DNA of 64,000 nucleotides from Apteryx mantelli (taxonomy: Eukaryota > Chordata > Aves > Apterygiformes > Apterygidae). Below, piece after piece: positions 50,095-62,287 of this stretch. The stretch's first letter is position 1. Each line of letters opens with the position of its first letter. Position numbers and translations under genes: made by a program. The notes below the pieces were generated by a model. The model saw only the letters and a list, made by a program, of their open reading frames with translations. It made no database searches and was not told where the DNA came from. Where the stretch lies: assembly GCF_036417845.1 (NCBI RefSeq), contig NC_089991.1, positions 12,176,001-12,240,000 on the forward strand. The letters are read 5' to 3'.

Positions 50095-52699
50095 ACCATA
50101 TAATTAGTGCATGAGAAAGAGATGTGCAAACATTAGCTAATTAAGCTTCTCAGTATCCCCTCCAGAGGGGAGAATTACTGCGTTTTGCTGCTCTGGAGAT
50201 AGCTCTCCGCTTGCACATGCCGCGGGTGAGCTCCCTTGGGGACCTGCTCGGAGGAGGTGAGGACCAGCCCAGCCTCTCTCCTTCCCGCAGCCAGACCTGC
50301 CCTCCAGCCCCCGGCAGTGATGCTGCCCCGGGGCAAGCGTGCACCAGCGTAATGTCGGCCTAAGGGCACAGCCGGACGCCTTGGTGCTCTGCAAGATTGC
50401 GGCCGCCTGTAACATCCCCTTCCCTCTCTGAGGTGCCTGGCGCACAGCCCACCGTGGGCCGTAAGCTGCTGCGGTGCTGGGCGCTCCCGCTGACCGCTGC
50501 CTCCGGCCGCCGGCTCCCGGGCCCCGGGGCGGTGCCAGCCAGCGGCGCTCCTCTTCGCTCGACATGCAGGATGTGTCCTTCCAGGGAAAGGGCTCTGCTG
50601 CCCCGTTGAGACTCCTGTAAATCTGTCCTGACTATACTGGGAAACATGACTATATTTGCTTTTCTTCTAATTTTTTCTCTCTTTCTTTTCTAGCAGATTC
50701 TTGTTGCTGAGGAAACAGGCCCTGACATTAGGACATTGAGTAACATGCTATTATGTCACTTGACAGATTTTTTTGCCCAGGTTTCACAAGGTATTTGCAT
50801 CTCACTCTTCCCAGCTGGTGAACACTATCTCTGCTTTTACCCCTGGACAGAAGCAACGTGCTGTAAGAAGCTGTTGCTAGAAGAGCGCTTGTGCCCCAGA
50901 GCCCTGCCCAGATCCACACCGCCTTCCCCCCCGACGACTGCCGAAAGTGCATCAGTTTTCATCGGTTCTGTAAATCTTTTTCTGTAATGTAACGCTCCTC
51001 ACCTCTGCCACCCCCTTTCCAGTGACCCTGGGCACAGCCAGGCCCCTGCAGCGCGGCGCAGTCTCAAGCACCACGCTGCAGACGGGCTCCCTGCCGGCCG
51101 ACAGCAGTGTGAGGGGTTACGGGATCCCTCGTCCCCCGTGCAGAGCTGCAGTCCCAGCTCTGCTGCCATCCCAGGGGATGGAGAGATGATTTGCTGTCTA
51201 AAGCTATAAACTGATGTGGAGTTATTTGGGGTAAGGCAACTACTGTGTGCAAATCCAGGGTCTACTCCAGGCTACTTTTCCAGCTGTGAGCACACTAACT
51301 TCATCCCTAGCACGCACTCAGGCCATCGGGACCATGTGCCTGGAATGGACAGAGCAGCTCTGCAGAAGAAGCTAGCTGGGGGTGTGTGTGTGGGGGGGGT
51401 CATCTTGGCAATGAAGCTCAGGTGACATGATGGTAGTTTGTACGGAGCCGGAGCTGCTCTGTCTGGCACCTCCTGAGCTGGGTCTGTGTGTGTGGCACCG
51501 TGACATCCTTAGGTCCCTGCCACCCGCTGTTGACTGAGCGGGCACAAGGGACACAGTGGCTGCCAGGACCCTGGAGCAGTGATGGTGCTGCCCGATTGAT
51601 TTGTGCCTGCAGGCAACATGGAGGCACCAAGCCAGTCCGTGTTTGAGGTGGCCAGCAGCTACAGAAACGGTCAGAGATTGGGCCACCTGGCCCTGAGGAC
51701 TAACCCGTCTCCTCCACGCTCCCCAAAGTGCACCAGGCTGCTCCAGAGCAACCCCGCTAGCGAAGCCCAGAGCCATGCTGCGGCTTCTCCCACGGCCATG
51801 GGCAGGGAGGAGTCCCAGGGTACCACACGCCGCCAGGCTGGGTCATCTGGGCTCTGACGTGTGGCTCCGTGGAAACATGCACAGAAACAGTCTCCTGGGC
51901 CCAGTGTGAGAAGTGGGTGACTGTGCCTTTCATTAAAAGCCCAGTAGGAGCCTGTGTTCACATGCGAACATCCCCAAGGCTCCCAAACCTTTCCGAGGAA
52001 GTATGTGCTGGAGCTGAAGGGGCTGGTGACATCCCCTGGGTCACCACAGACGCTGTCGTACGTGCTCACGGCCCTGCCCCGGCCCTGCGCTGAGCTTAGA
52101 CAAGTAAGTTTTCCTCGCATTTGCTGGCAGATAGGGGTTCAGGCAAACAAGTCCAGTCAACTCAGCCTGTGCCCTGGCGCTGGGGTTATGGCCCTCAGAC
52201 CACGGGACAGACTGGGTCGCGCATCTGCTCCTCACGTGCCACGCTGCAGGGCTTGGTGCTTTCAACTTCCTCAACTGCTGCAGATGGCTTTGGATCCTTG
52301 CTGGAGAATTCCATCCTGTTTCCTACAAGCTTCCTACATTGCTTTTACCTTTTAGTACGAGGGGATTTCGTCCTGCTTTTGTCAAGGCATACAGGAACAT
52401 TTCTTGTGCAACTCTTCTCTGCAGCTGCACTGGGAGGCAAGAGTGAACTGTGGAGCACAAACAGTGTTTTCAGACAGGATCCAAGCCCACAGTGCAGCAC
52501 TGGTTGCCTAAAGCAGGTGTGGAAGACCAAAACGGGCTGATACAACATCATCTGCCCTTGAAAACCTTCCCTTCAGGCCCCATGTGCTGGGAGTCTCTTG
52601 TGCTTCACAGCTGAGGGTTTGCATCCCCTTTCAAAATGTATTAATTCTGCCCCTTGTTGACTCTATCTTTAAAACTTACCAGTGGGTAAAAAACGTGCC

Positions 52700-52825
52700 T
52701 GAACATCGGAGACCTGGATCTATAACCATGGCCCTGTGGGAAGAGCCGAGATGCCTGATCCAAGGCACTTCAGCGTCTCAGTCTCCCCGGCTGTAAAACG
52801 GGAGGGATGACATGGGGAAGGGAAG
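52700..52825 (+). mobile_element. MIR-like SINE fragment
   Basis: The segment order matches the MIR consensus in forward orientation: GACCTGGATC, then CCAAGGCACTTCAGCGTCTC, then the AGTCTCCCCGGCTGTAAAAC core followed by GGGAGGGATGACA. It is the clearest of the MIR-like pieces in this window. Confidence 0.65.
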
Positions 52826-53593
52826 TCCTTTCAGACCTGCGACACCAAGTGCCACACAAGAGCGTGACATTAATGATTACAGTTAACCCCAGCAGCTGTC
52901 AGCATCTGCATAAATGTCCAATCTCCTTTAAATTCTGCTCTCCTTTCCGCTTAGCAGACTTTCTGATGAGGAATTTAGCAGTCTAAAACTGTGTGAAAAA
53001 TGAGTTAGAAATACCTTGAATGCCCCAGCCACTGAAACAGCATGGCAGCTCCTAGGAAAGCCACTATGGGAGAGGATTTTTGGACCAGTGCTGGTTCTGA
53101 GTTATCACTGAGCTGACTACATCTTCTCTCTTTGTAAAAACAAGCTAAAATCCTCAGACAGCCCTCCTCGAAAACTAATCCCACAAAACTCCAAACAAGA
53201 AGGAAAATCCTTAACTTTGAACCCAGTGAACGTTTTGTTTCCTGACTCTTGGGTAAATACTAGATAGATTCCCAATTTCAACCTGAAGCAGTTTATTTGG
53301 CTGCTGTTCACAACTCAGACACAGCAATAATCAAGGAAATCTCGTTTGATTCAGGTTGGCTAATATTGCCTGAGGGGTAACATCATTTTCATTTCCACAC
53401 ATCCAGCACTGGCACAAAACGGCATGGACAGGTATGAAAAATGGTTCGTGGATCCTTGGTGCTAAAATTTCAGCTGATATTTTCATTTTTGTGTAAATAA
53501 TAAATACCAATAAAAATGTTGCTCGAAAAAAAGAGAATGTGAAAAGAAAAGTATTGCTGAGTTTGATCAAGCAAAATCCTTTGCAGTACTGCC

Positions 53594-53639
53594 AAAAAAA
53601 AGAAAGAAAAAGAAAATAAAAAAGAGAGATAAAACAAAT
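53594..53639. repeat. A/G-rich simple repeat
   Basis: A purine tract of AAAG/AAAAT-type units with no pyrimidine except one T. Confidence 0.8.
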
Positions 53640-54680
53640 ATAGCTGTTAAATAAAAGATCCAGGTACCAAAGAGCAAAATTTAATGAAAGCCAAAACTGT
53701 TAAATATGGATTCCTGTTGAGAAAAAATGTCAATGTCTTTAAGAGTTTTACCATTACTCTATTTTTAAGAAAAGTGTAGTAAAAATACATATTACAAGTT
53801 AACATTTTTCCACGCTTTTGTCCTATTCCTCTTTTTTTTTTTTTTTAACCCCTCCGCCGATCAAAAGCCTTTGAAGACTGCTTCTCACATCCTCACGTCG
53901 CAGGCGGCCAGTCCTATCGCAGACGCGCTGCTTCCCACGCAGCCGGCCAGCGGCCCGGGCGGCTGCCGGCAGGGCTCCCCGTGACCTGCCACAAAGGTGC
54001 TAGTGTCTTTGGAGGCGGACGGGACGCCGCAGCTGAAACGGGTCTCGGCAGCCTGCTCCCACTGCAGTCTCCAGTGGGGTGGGGCCGCGGCAAGGGCCAG
54101 GCCGCGGCGAGGGCCGGGGCAGGAGACACATCTGGGGGTCCGGGCGCAGAAGCAGGCTAGCTTTTGGGATGCCTCCATCACGCTAGCGCTTACACAGAAC
54201 TGAAGTCAAAAATAAAAAAAGAAGAACGGATTAAAAATAATGATAACCAACACAAAGTGACCTGAAGAGCTGTTTGGAGTGGGTGATGACAGTGCTTGTG
54301 TTGGGAGATGAGAGATGGAGATCACAAAGGTTTCCTTTGATGGAGGGAGGAAAACATATTGGCACAAGACATGCTGTGCCTGAGCTTAAGACCTTGACTC
54401 TTTGACTTGCCGGTCTCCAAAAAGTGGTCGTAGGACGAGTGGGTAAATGGAACAGATACTTCAGACCAGGCTGGTGTTAAAGGTAGTAAGCGTATTGCTC
54501 TGCGCAGACATTTGTACACTAATGGAAACTGGTATTCAGGCAGCTTCTAGCTGTACTTATGGACAGCTGCATAGACAGATCCTCCTCATAGGCCTGTGTC
54601 AATCATTTGCCTGCATGACTTTCTCTTCACCTGCCTCCTTTTCCTGCTCCTCACTTGCTATGTTGCACCTTCTTGTTACA

Positions 54681-54726
54681 GGAAAAAAAGAAAAAGGAAA
54701 AAAAAAAGAAAAAAGGAGAAAAAAGC
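54681..54726. repeat. A/G-rich simple repeat
   Basis: A run of A and G (AAAAAGG-type units) just beyond the candidate GRIA1 poly(A) signal on the + strand; on the GRIA1 strand it is a pyrimidine tract. Confidence 0.8.
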
Positions 54727-54789
54727 AGCGCAGAACCCTCCAAATAGCAGCTCTGTCCCCAGATGGATCCTTGCTGGATCCTGTGAGAC

Positions 54790-56455
54790 ACTTCAAACTT
54801 TATTTGCCACTGGCAATGGACCTGTGAGATGGGGCAAGGGCGAGTGGGTCAGCCGCAGTCCCTCCCTGCAGATCTTCTGACTTCAGGTGCTCCTCTGGGA
54901 ACCCTTCACTGCCGGGGAGGTGCCTCAAGCCCACTGGAGTGGGAAACATTCATCTGTCCATGCCAGTGATTCACAAAACGAACCTTTTGTGCGGTCCTAG
55001 AAAACCATCCTTGCCCCTTTGATCTCCATGCCTGCAGTTGGACTCCCAGCTGTCCAGGTTTCTGCAACGCTGAGTTTGGGATCAACAACTTGCTTTCCTG
55101 ACTTGTGAATGCTTCCCCCTCCCTGCAGACACATGAGCGGGAATCTGCTACTTTTGGCTTTGTACCCAAAGTACAGGCCACATCTTGACTAGGGAGCTGA
55201 GCCTGACCAGCCCCAATGCTATCAAATGTCATGGACGCTTGAATGAAACTCTCGTAGGATTTCCTCGTAGTTTCTTCCAGGAAGCCATCTTGGCCAACTA
55301 TCTATAAAATGTCCCTTTTAATTAGAAAAATGGGCATAAAGGGATTTCAGAGCAAAAAGGCAGGGATATTCCCATTGCAGCCCCATGACTTCTAGCATGT
55401 TTTACTGGTTAATAGGCAGCCATCTAGAAGTGGATGCTCTTGAGATGGTCTGTTCCCGGCTCGAGGTGGTTCCCTCATGTGACCACCAAAAAGGGAGCAC
55501 ACACAAAGCTAAGCAATGAAGAAATGGTTCACAATTGCTTATTGGCTCCCAGTGACCTAGGCAGGAGATTTGCTTGTGAGGGGAATGCTGCATTTACCTT
55601 TTCTCTTCCATAAACAGCAGCGTAATGATCTTAGACCAACCATCTGCTCTAGTCTGCCATGGATGAAGCTCTCCACTCCAGGCACACGATCCTCCTCTTG
55701 AACCGCCACTCATCATCTCTGGAAGAATTATCACTCTGTCCTAAGGTTACCTGGGATTTCCAAACTCACTCTTGACTTTGCCCCTGTAAAATAGCCTCAT
55801 GTTTCTGTTCAGGTTCTTTTTTGCATCAAGTCCTTCCTTTTGCAGGGAGAGCTGTTCACAGCTCTGTCTGCCTTGTTGCAATAATTCTGCACCCGAGTTA
55901 ACACAACAACCGAAGGCAGAATCATGATGGACAAAAGGGGTCAATGCTGATGCCCTGCAGGGAGTTCAGCTTGCTATTTATCGGATTTTCTTTTTGCTGT
56001 TAGTAGCTCAGACATTATGGTTTGCATCCCAAACTAAACCAGATTAAAGGGCTGAGCAGGGAAGGGGGAAGGGCTGATGTTACCCTGACACCACAGGAAT
56101 TAGTAAGAAAAAATATATATATTGCACACACTAAGACTTATTAACAACCAAGTTAAAACAAAATGGCATAGTCCTCATTAGTGTTCCAGTGGTTCTTTGA
56201 TCAGGGACGGTTCATGAGTCTGTTAAATCCCATTACGCTCTCCTTATTGCAGTACAGACCTGTTGCTGTTCTCCTGCCGGTGGATCTATTTGCAAAATAA
56301 AAAGGGAAATAGTTTTGATTTCCTCAGGAAGATCCATCCAATTGTCCCTTCTGTCATCGTCATTTGTCTTGTTGGTGTTGGGTTTGTTTTTGGCTCTGGA
56401 GGGGGTGGAGTTGGGCTGCCCCTGCTCTCACCCAGGCAATGGGTCAAAAGGCCAA
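54790..56455 (-). other. GRIA1: GRIA1 3'UTR (putative)
   Basis: Sequence downstream of the GRIA1 stop on the minus strand. The first canonical AATAAA in that direction is the reverse complement of 54,799-54,804, with an ATTAAA variant at 55,317-55,322. This would give a 3'UTR of about 1.65 kb. No other gene is visible. The true end could be further left, for example at the AATAAA complementary to 53,292-53,297. Confidence 0.35.
54799..54804 (-). terminator. GRIA1: candidate GRIA1 poly(A) signal
   Basis: TTTATT on the + strand, AATAAA on the GRIA1 strand: the first canonical hexamer after the stop. No strong GU-rich element is obvious beyond it, so confidence is low. Confidence 0.3.
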
Positions 56456-56644
56456 TTATAATCCCGTCGCTCCCAGGGACATGCCGGTGCTGTGGCTCAT
56501 GCACGGAATCGTCTGCATGGATTTGGGGAAATCATGGCTGACCACACGTCCGTTCTCTCCACTGCCTCCCGCTGCAGCTGGCCTGGGAAGGGTTGATGTC
56601 CGTATGGCTTCGTTGATTGATTGCTGTGGGATTAAACAAAAACC
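56456..56644 (-). CDS. GRIA1: GRIA1 last coding exon: GluA1 cytoplasmic C-terminal tail
   Basis: 62 codons plus TAA (56,456-56,458). It begins [20 protein letters not shown] and ends [20 protein letters not shown] then SLGATGL, unmistakably the long cytoplasmic tail of AMPA-receptor subunit GluA1. Kept features: the CaMKII/PKC serine (mammalian Ser831, in QQSINE), Thr840 (STLPR) and the class I PDZ ligand ATGL that binds SAP97. Changed: after LPR the mammalian tail reads Asn-Ser, where the Ser is the PKA site Ser845, then a Gly/Ala/Ser stretch; here it reads Pro-Ala-Ala-Ala then GGSGENGR. The PKA site is therefore missing and the linker is about four residues shorter. Acceptor AAAAAG|GG. The preceding exon is 59,058-59,192. 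Confidence 0.95.
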   Translation of the reverse strand, partial: GFCLIPQQSINEAIRTSTLPRPAAAGGSGENGRVVSHDFPKSMQTIPCMSHSTGMSLGATGL

Positions 56645-59057
56645 CTTTTTAGGAAGGACGGGGGGATCTCCCCCTGTCCTTAGCAATGTTGGAGAAATTG
56701 CAGTATAAAGCAATGTTGTCTCTCTGTAACTGTTCTCTCTCTTCCTGCCTCCACTTGTACTCCTGCTTGCTGCATGTCCCTACTGCATCTGCTCTGTTAA
56801 TTTGCACCTCTTCTAGATTCAAAATTAAATGTTTCAGCTGTATTTTGGGGCATAAAGCATACATGCCATATGCAGAAACTACTCAAACCTCTACAAACAT
56901 AAGAATAGCCATATTGGATCAGATCAGAGGTATTATATTCACTTCCCCCATAGATATGCAATTGCTACTCCAGTACCGTTATGTATGGTGGACTCTGACT
57001 CACTGCAAGCATATGTTTAACTTTCCTCATGTGAGAAGTTGAGCATGTGCCTATGTTTTTGTCTGCAGTGATGAATGAGGTAACCAGGAAATGCAAACCT
57101 AATTTAGGAACCCAAATCTCATCTTCCTGTTCCAGATACTGTCCAAAAGTTTTGCCCGCTTTTGGAGATCTATGAAAACTTGTTTAGAAGAATTCAGCTA
57201 ACAGATCGAGTCCTTTTGGTTTGTTTGCTTTTGCTTTTAAGCTACTTCAAAGAGGGGCACTGTCATCCCCTCTAGAATGGGATGTCCATGTGAAGAATTA
57301 TCCAAAAGAGACAACTGCGGAAGAGCCAGTCAGAAAGAGTCACTCACTGGATTGCCAGGCCCAGAGCAGCCACCCATGCTTGCAGCATTTGCAGCTGCCC
57401 TGTGGGGCCCTCCTGGCTGAGCAGATCCCAGGTGCCGAGATGGCTGTTTGGGATCAGACCTCTCAGAGGGGGATTTCGCCTGTCTTTCTGGGCTCGTCTG
57501 GGCTCTGCTAAATGGTTTTGGGGAGTGGCCAACTGGCGATAGGCGCCAGCCAAGGGGACCAGCTTAGGCCAGACGCTAACACTGGGAGAAAAGGTTTTCC
57601 CTCGCAGTGGCTGGTTATAACGGGACAAGAGCAGCGCAAACTAACATTTACATGAATTAGCAGGTCATTTGGAGCAACACAGGAAACTAACACCAGGCAG
57701 CATCTGCTTAGGATTAAAACTACAGAACTATTGCATGCCGACACTCCTGCTCAGTGTATTTGTGACATATCTAGCTTTACAGTGTAGACAATTATAATTT
57801 AATTTTTTATATTCAGGGACATAAATTGCACACATTATCTTACCCTTGTGCTCAATGTACCTTTCATTGCCTGTAGAATTTTCTGAACCTCAATGGGAAA
57901 AGCACTATTGCACATTTTCAGTGAATTGGAAATGTTATTATTGCTGATAAAACATTAAGCGTGTTGTGAAATGGTGATATAAAAAACAAAGAAATGTTTT
58001 TGTTTTTTCCTGTTGATTCTGGGTAAGTTTCAGGGCTCAGGGGAGTGAAAAATCTCACTGAATTTTAGGAAACTCACTTCATACTCTGCATGCTCATATT
58101 GACTTCCTTGCTCACAGGAGTGCTCAAGGGCAGGAAGAAAAGGGATGCATTACTCTTACAAAAATCCCTTTGCACCCTTATACAGAACAGTAATGCCTTA
58201 GCAGGCATTGCCACTGCTAGTCAGCTGAGTCAAGATGAACTTATTGCACAGATGCTTCATTAAATGCATATCCCCAAGGCTCTCAAAGCTAATCCAGCCC
58301 GATCTTGCCATGCATTCTGAAATTTAGGCACACCAGAAGTCAGGGCTGAGTCTCCTGGATCATAGGAACCACATTCTGCAAGACCATGCCAGGGTAGAGA
58401 AAAGACCCACTGCAAGCAAGATCCATATTCTTATACTCTAGACCCACATCACCAGAGGTCCCATTCCAGGGCATTTACTTGGGAAAATAGTGTTCATCTA
58501 GGGCTAAAGGCTGGAAATCTGGTAAATGCTCTGTGCATCTAGCAGTTGCCTACGTGTAAATGGTGCCAGAAGGGGGCCAGCAAAGGGAACAACAGGATCT
58601 GATTCATTACTGCACTACCCCAGTTTTATCTTGCTGTTAACTGCTTGGGCTTTTTCGGATTTTTTTTATTGCAGTGGCTGCTGTATGACACCAGCCCCAG
58701 CAGACTTCATCCACGCTGCGCACGTGGATTCCCATGGTCTGCTTTCTTAATTTTAAGGAATAGCAATGTTTTCCCGTTACCATTGTGCTATGAGTTTGCT
58801 CTGTATCTGGATTTTGAACAAGAATTATGCCACACATCTGATTTTGCATCTGCTACCAACTTTGGCACACTTGACCCTCTTTTAGCTTCCTCTGATGCTC
58901 CTATTCCTTTCTAACAAGTCAAGTGATACGGTCACTTCATTATGCCTATATCTTGGCTTTCCAGCCGTGGTCTGGGCTGCATCCGTCTCTGAAGGCAGCT
59001 TTGGAGCCGGGCTGGTATCAGAAAGAAGGTGTGAAAGGCCTGGGAATTGGTTGCCAC
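56645..59057 (-). other. GRIA1: GRIA1 last coding intron
   Basis: A 2.4 kb phase 0 intron between the TM4 exon and the C-tail exon. Its donor is GTGGCA rather than the consensus GTRAGT. Reading through from the TM4 exon gives 41 further codons to a TGA-type stop at 58,932-58,934. No transposon recognised. Confidence 0.8.
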
Positions 59058-59192
59058 CTTCATCCGCTTTGATTCACTTCTGGACTTGTAACAAAACTCG
59101 ATTAAGGCAACCAGCATGGCTAGTCCGAGCCCACCGATGAGGATATAGAAAACCCCTGCCACATTGCTGAGACTCAGAGCGCTCGTCTTGTC
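59058..59192 (-). CDS. GRIA1: GRIA1 TM4 exon (GluA1 transmembrane segment 4)
   Basis: 45 codons, phase 0 on both sides. It reads [10 protein letters not shown], then the fourth membrane segment [20 protein letters not shown], then [15 protein letters not shown]. As far as I remember it is identical to mammalian GluA1 over this exon. It carries the juxtamembrane palmitoylation cysteine (mammalian Cys811, in EFCYK) and the PKC/4.1N-region serines Ser816 and Ser818 (SRSES). The acceptor is TTCTAG|GAC; the donor AAG|GTGGCA is weak. GluA1 is a pore-forming subunit of postsynaptic AMPA glutamate receptors. The upstream flip and flop exons are not in this window. Confidence 0.97.
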
Positions 59193-59884
59193 CTAGAAGA
59201 AAAAGGAGAAGGGAGGAGAGGGAGGGCACGTGGGGAGGAGAACAACAAAATTAATATGAGATTGCTCTGGAAGAAACAGTGCACAATACAGCAAAGTTGG
59301 CATTGCATCATCTCCCTCTATAATATTTGACATTTCTAAGAGCATTTTCAATTTTTAATTCAGTGTCTAGTAAATCTAATGTTTCCCTCACACAAACAAA
59401 TAAACATTTTTTCAGCAATGTGACTCTTTGTAAAGGTTTGGGATCTCCATTTTTCAATCATCAAACTTAAATGCTTATTTACCCAAAATGCCTAGTTTAA
59501 ATTATTGATTAAAGGAGAAAAAAAAAAAAATCTCTGCCTCTGTGACATTTGCTTGTCCCTGAAGTCTTGCCTGAAATAACCTGTTCTCTTGGAAATGCTC
59601 ATTCCCTCATTCCTAGATTGTTTCCCCCGCAAATTCTGTTGCTGAGCAACACATCAAAATGGCTGTTTTTCCTTTTTTTTCCTCTCTCCAATATTGAGGT
59701 TGAGGTGACACCTGAGATGAGCTGTCCTCAGAAACTCATTTGATTTCTATGTAATATGGTAGTTATTTCATGTGTAATCAAGACTCACTGATCCATGTCT
59801 AAGTTAATTATTTGGTTCTCAATAAATAGGGTTATTAATGGACAGCTACTCACAGTCGGCACCTACGTTCTGATTTTACAATTG

Positions 59885-59975
59885 CCTAATGAATCCTCAC
59901 GGCTCTCCAGGGAAGAGGCAAGTCTCAGAATGACTCATTTTACCAGCAGGGAAACTGAGTCCCCACATACAACAT
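59885..59975 (-). mobile_element. MIR-like SINE fragment
   Basis: Reverse-complement MIR order: AATCCTCACGG, then a CATTTTACCAGCAGGGAAACTGAG segment at about 59,936-59,960 matching the MIR core. Diverged; ends approximate. Confidence 0.5.
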
Positions 59976-62256
59976 CAATGCTAATCAGTGCAGCTCTCAG
60001 CACCACCCCACGTAGACCAGGCAGAGGCTGGGGCATTAGGATTACGTTGGACAGTGGCATAACCCAAAAATTTATCTCAGCTCCTGGCTCTTATTTCTAG
60101 GTCATGCTTTCTCTTTGCAGTGGACCCAGACGGGGGTCCCCTGCTCCGTCCTTGTTATTGCTCTGCAATATTGACTCAGCACCTATTTGCTGGGCACAGG
60201 TTCTCCAGGGCAGGCACAGCAGGTTGGTGCAAAGCTATAGGAGAGACTAGGGTTTGGCCAGTGTTGTCAGTCCCACTCCCTGGGCTTGTCCTCAGCCCCC
60301 AGGCAGGGAAAGGAAAATTGCATGAGGATCATTTGAGAGCAGCCACACAGCCGAAGACTAATATTTATGCCCTCTCAAAGGGTATGCATCTAGGAATGAA
60401 GCCTCTGTGCGGTTCTTCATGATCCCTGCTACTTGATGGACACATGGACCGGTGGGTGGCACAGCCTGTTCCCTGCCCTTCTAGGACAGTTGATTCGCTC
60501 ATTTTCTTTGGCAGGTTTTAAAACAAGCAACCCACACTTTTCGGGAAGGGCAAGGCTTCAGGAAGCAGAAAGATAGAGTGGAGCGATGTCAAAACAATAT
60601 GAGAGGGTCCAAAACTGAACAGCAATGTGAGCACGGAGGACTTCCATTCAAAAGCCGTCCATCTGGCAGTGCGCTGTCGGGCACCGGCACTGGCTTTCAG
60701 GCAAATACCTTTTGCAAAAGGATGGTGTCTTTTGGAGTATTAGGGTTCACTGGCAAAAAAATTAACCCCCAAAGTATGAAAACATTTCAGTTTTCAAAAC
60801 TAAAAAACCCCATAACTGAAGAGGACTTAACTTTGTGGGATTTTTTTTTTAATAGGAAAAAAATAGAGGGCTCCATTTAAAAATGCTAGAAAAATGTTTT
60901 TTATTACTTCCCCTTCAGCTGACCCCACTGCTCATACAAAGTGGCACAGCTTTCTGCCCAGCTGGAGCACTCGCTGCAGTCTCCAGTGCCATGGAGATAA
61001 ACTTTCCATCCTGAATCCTTCACTGAAAAATGGAGCATTTTGGTTAGAGGTCACCCCTGCAGAGTTTTGGTCGCTGGAAAAACCTGTACAAGTGACTTCC
61101 CTTTCCATGCTTTGTTGACTGGCATCTCTGCTAAGAGATTCACTGCTGTCACCACGTGTATTACTCCCATTAAGTGTGACGGTCTCCACTGGTGGACAGG
61201 TTTGGTTTGCCTTTGGATAATCTTTGCATGCTGGTCAGTCTGTAATCTTGCTGATGTGTTTGATGTGCTCTCTGTAACGAGACGCTTCTGCAAACATCCT
61301 CTTAGTTTCTGCAGTTTCCATATCTGAAGGATTATTTATCTGGTCTTTTATAATCTGTCTTCATGCATTTTTCTCCTAGTCTTGACTGTACCTTTGTTCA
61401 GATGTCTCTTCTCTGCAGATTACTGGAAGTCACTTTTAAGAACTAGCTGAAACTTTTAAGGAGGTTTTTAGCAAAGATTTAGTAAAGCAGAGCAATTACT
61501 CTCAGAAAACCAGGTTACAACACATCATGTACCTTGCCTCTTCAGATTCAGAGTCTGAAGGGGCTGTACCAGCTTGAGGGAGAGACAAAGATATTAGAAA
61601 TGGGCTACCCTCCTTGACATCCTAATCTGATGCTTTTAGCCTGGCTCCTTAATGAAAAGTGGCTGATGAGCATGTGCTCTGTGTTTGGGGAAAGGATGGG
61701 GACAGGGAAGGAGGTGGAGCTGCCTGTTTGTCAGTGTCTTACTGTTAATTTTCAGCCCATACATTCAACTTGATTTCACAGAGGGGTGGAGATCTTCAAG
61801 ATATCAGGAACCTCCAAGTCCAAGGATGACATGGTAGAGAAATCACATTAGTGCTCTCCATGAAGTAAATGTATTGGCTCAATCCTTACTAGGCATCAGA
61901 GACTTCACATGGGTGTTTGACTTGCAGCCACAGATTCCTGGGAAACCTGGCTCCCTAGGCTCTGTTGCTCATGGGAATACCTGGCTTTGGGCTTTTGCTG
62001 GCCATGATACTTCTGTATTTCTGCCCCTGGTTTGGGGGTCACATTGCAACGGGTGACTTTCTCAGCCAACTGTAATGGCAGGGAGATCTGGCAGCTAGGA
62101 AAGGCTGCTATTTCTTAATTTCCTCTTTCCTCTGGATACCAGTGGAAAATCAACCAGTAAGTGAGAAGAGATTACCCAAAGTTATTTCCTGCACCAGTAT
62201 TTCACACTATTAATCTTCAAGCTGTTGTAGGTGTCTTGCATTTGATTTGAAGTGAC

Positions 62257-62287
62257 CTTATTATCATTATCATTATTATTATTAATG
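62257..62287. repeat. TTA/ATC trinucleotide microsatellite
   Basis: Imperfect ATTATC and ATT units in the GRIA1 intron. Confidence 0.85.

Larger units (their letters stand above)
48261..54790. other. intergenic, downstream of GRIA1; candidate conserved blocks
   Basis: No gene recognised. Contains an AT-rich homeodomain-motif-rich block at 48,690-49,030, another at 49,780-50,040, a short GT repeat at 50,081-50,094, a GC-rich patch at 50,395-50,560, a MIR-like fragment at 52,700-52,825, an A/G-rich tract at 53,594-53,639 and a CpG-rich patch at 53,885-54,130. Confidence 0.6.
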
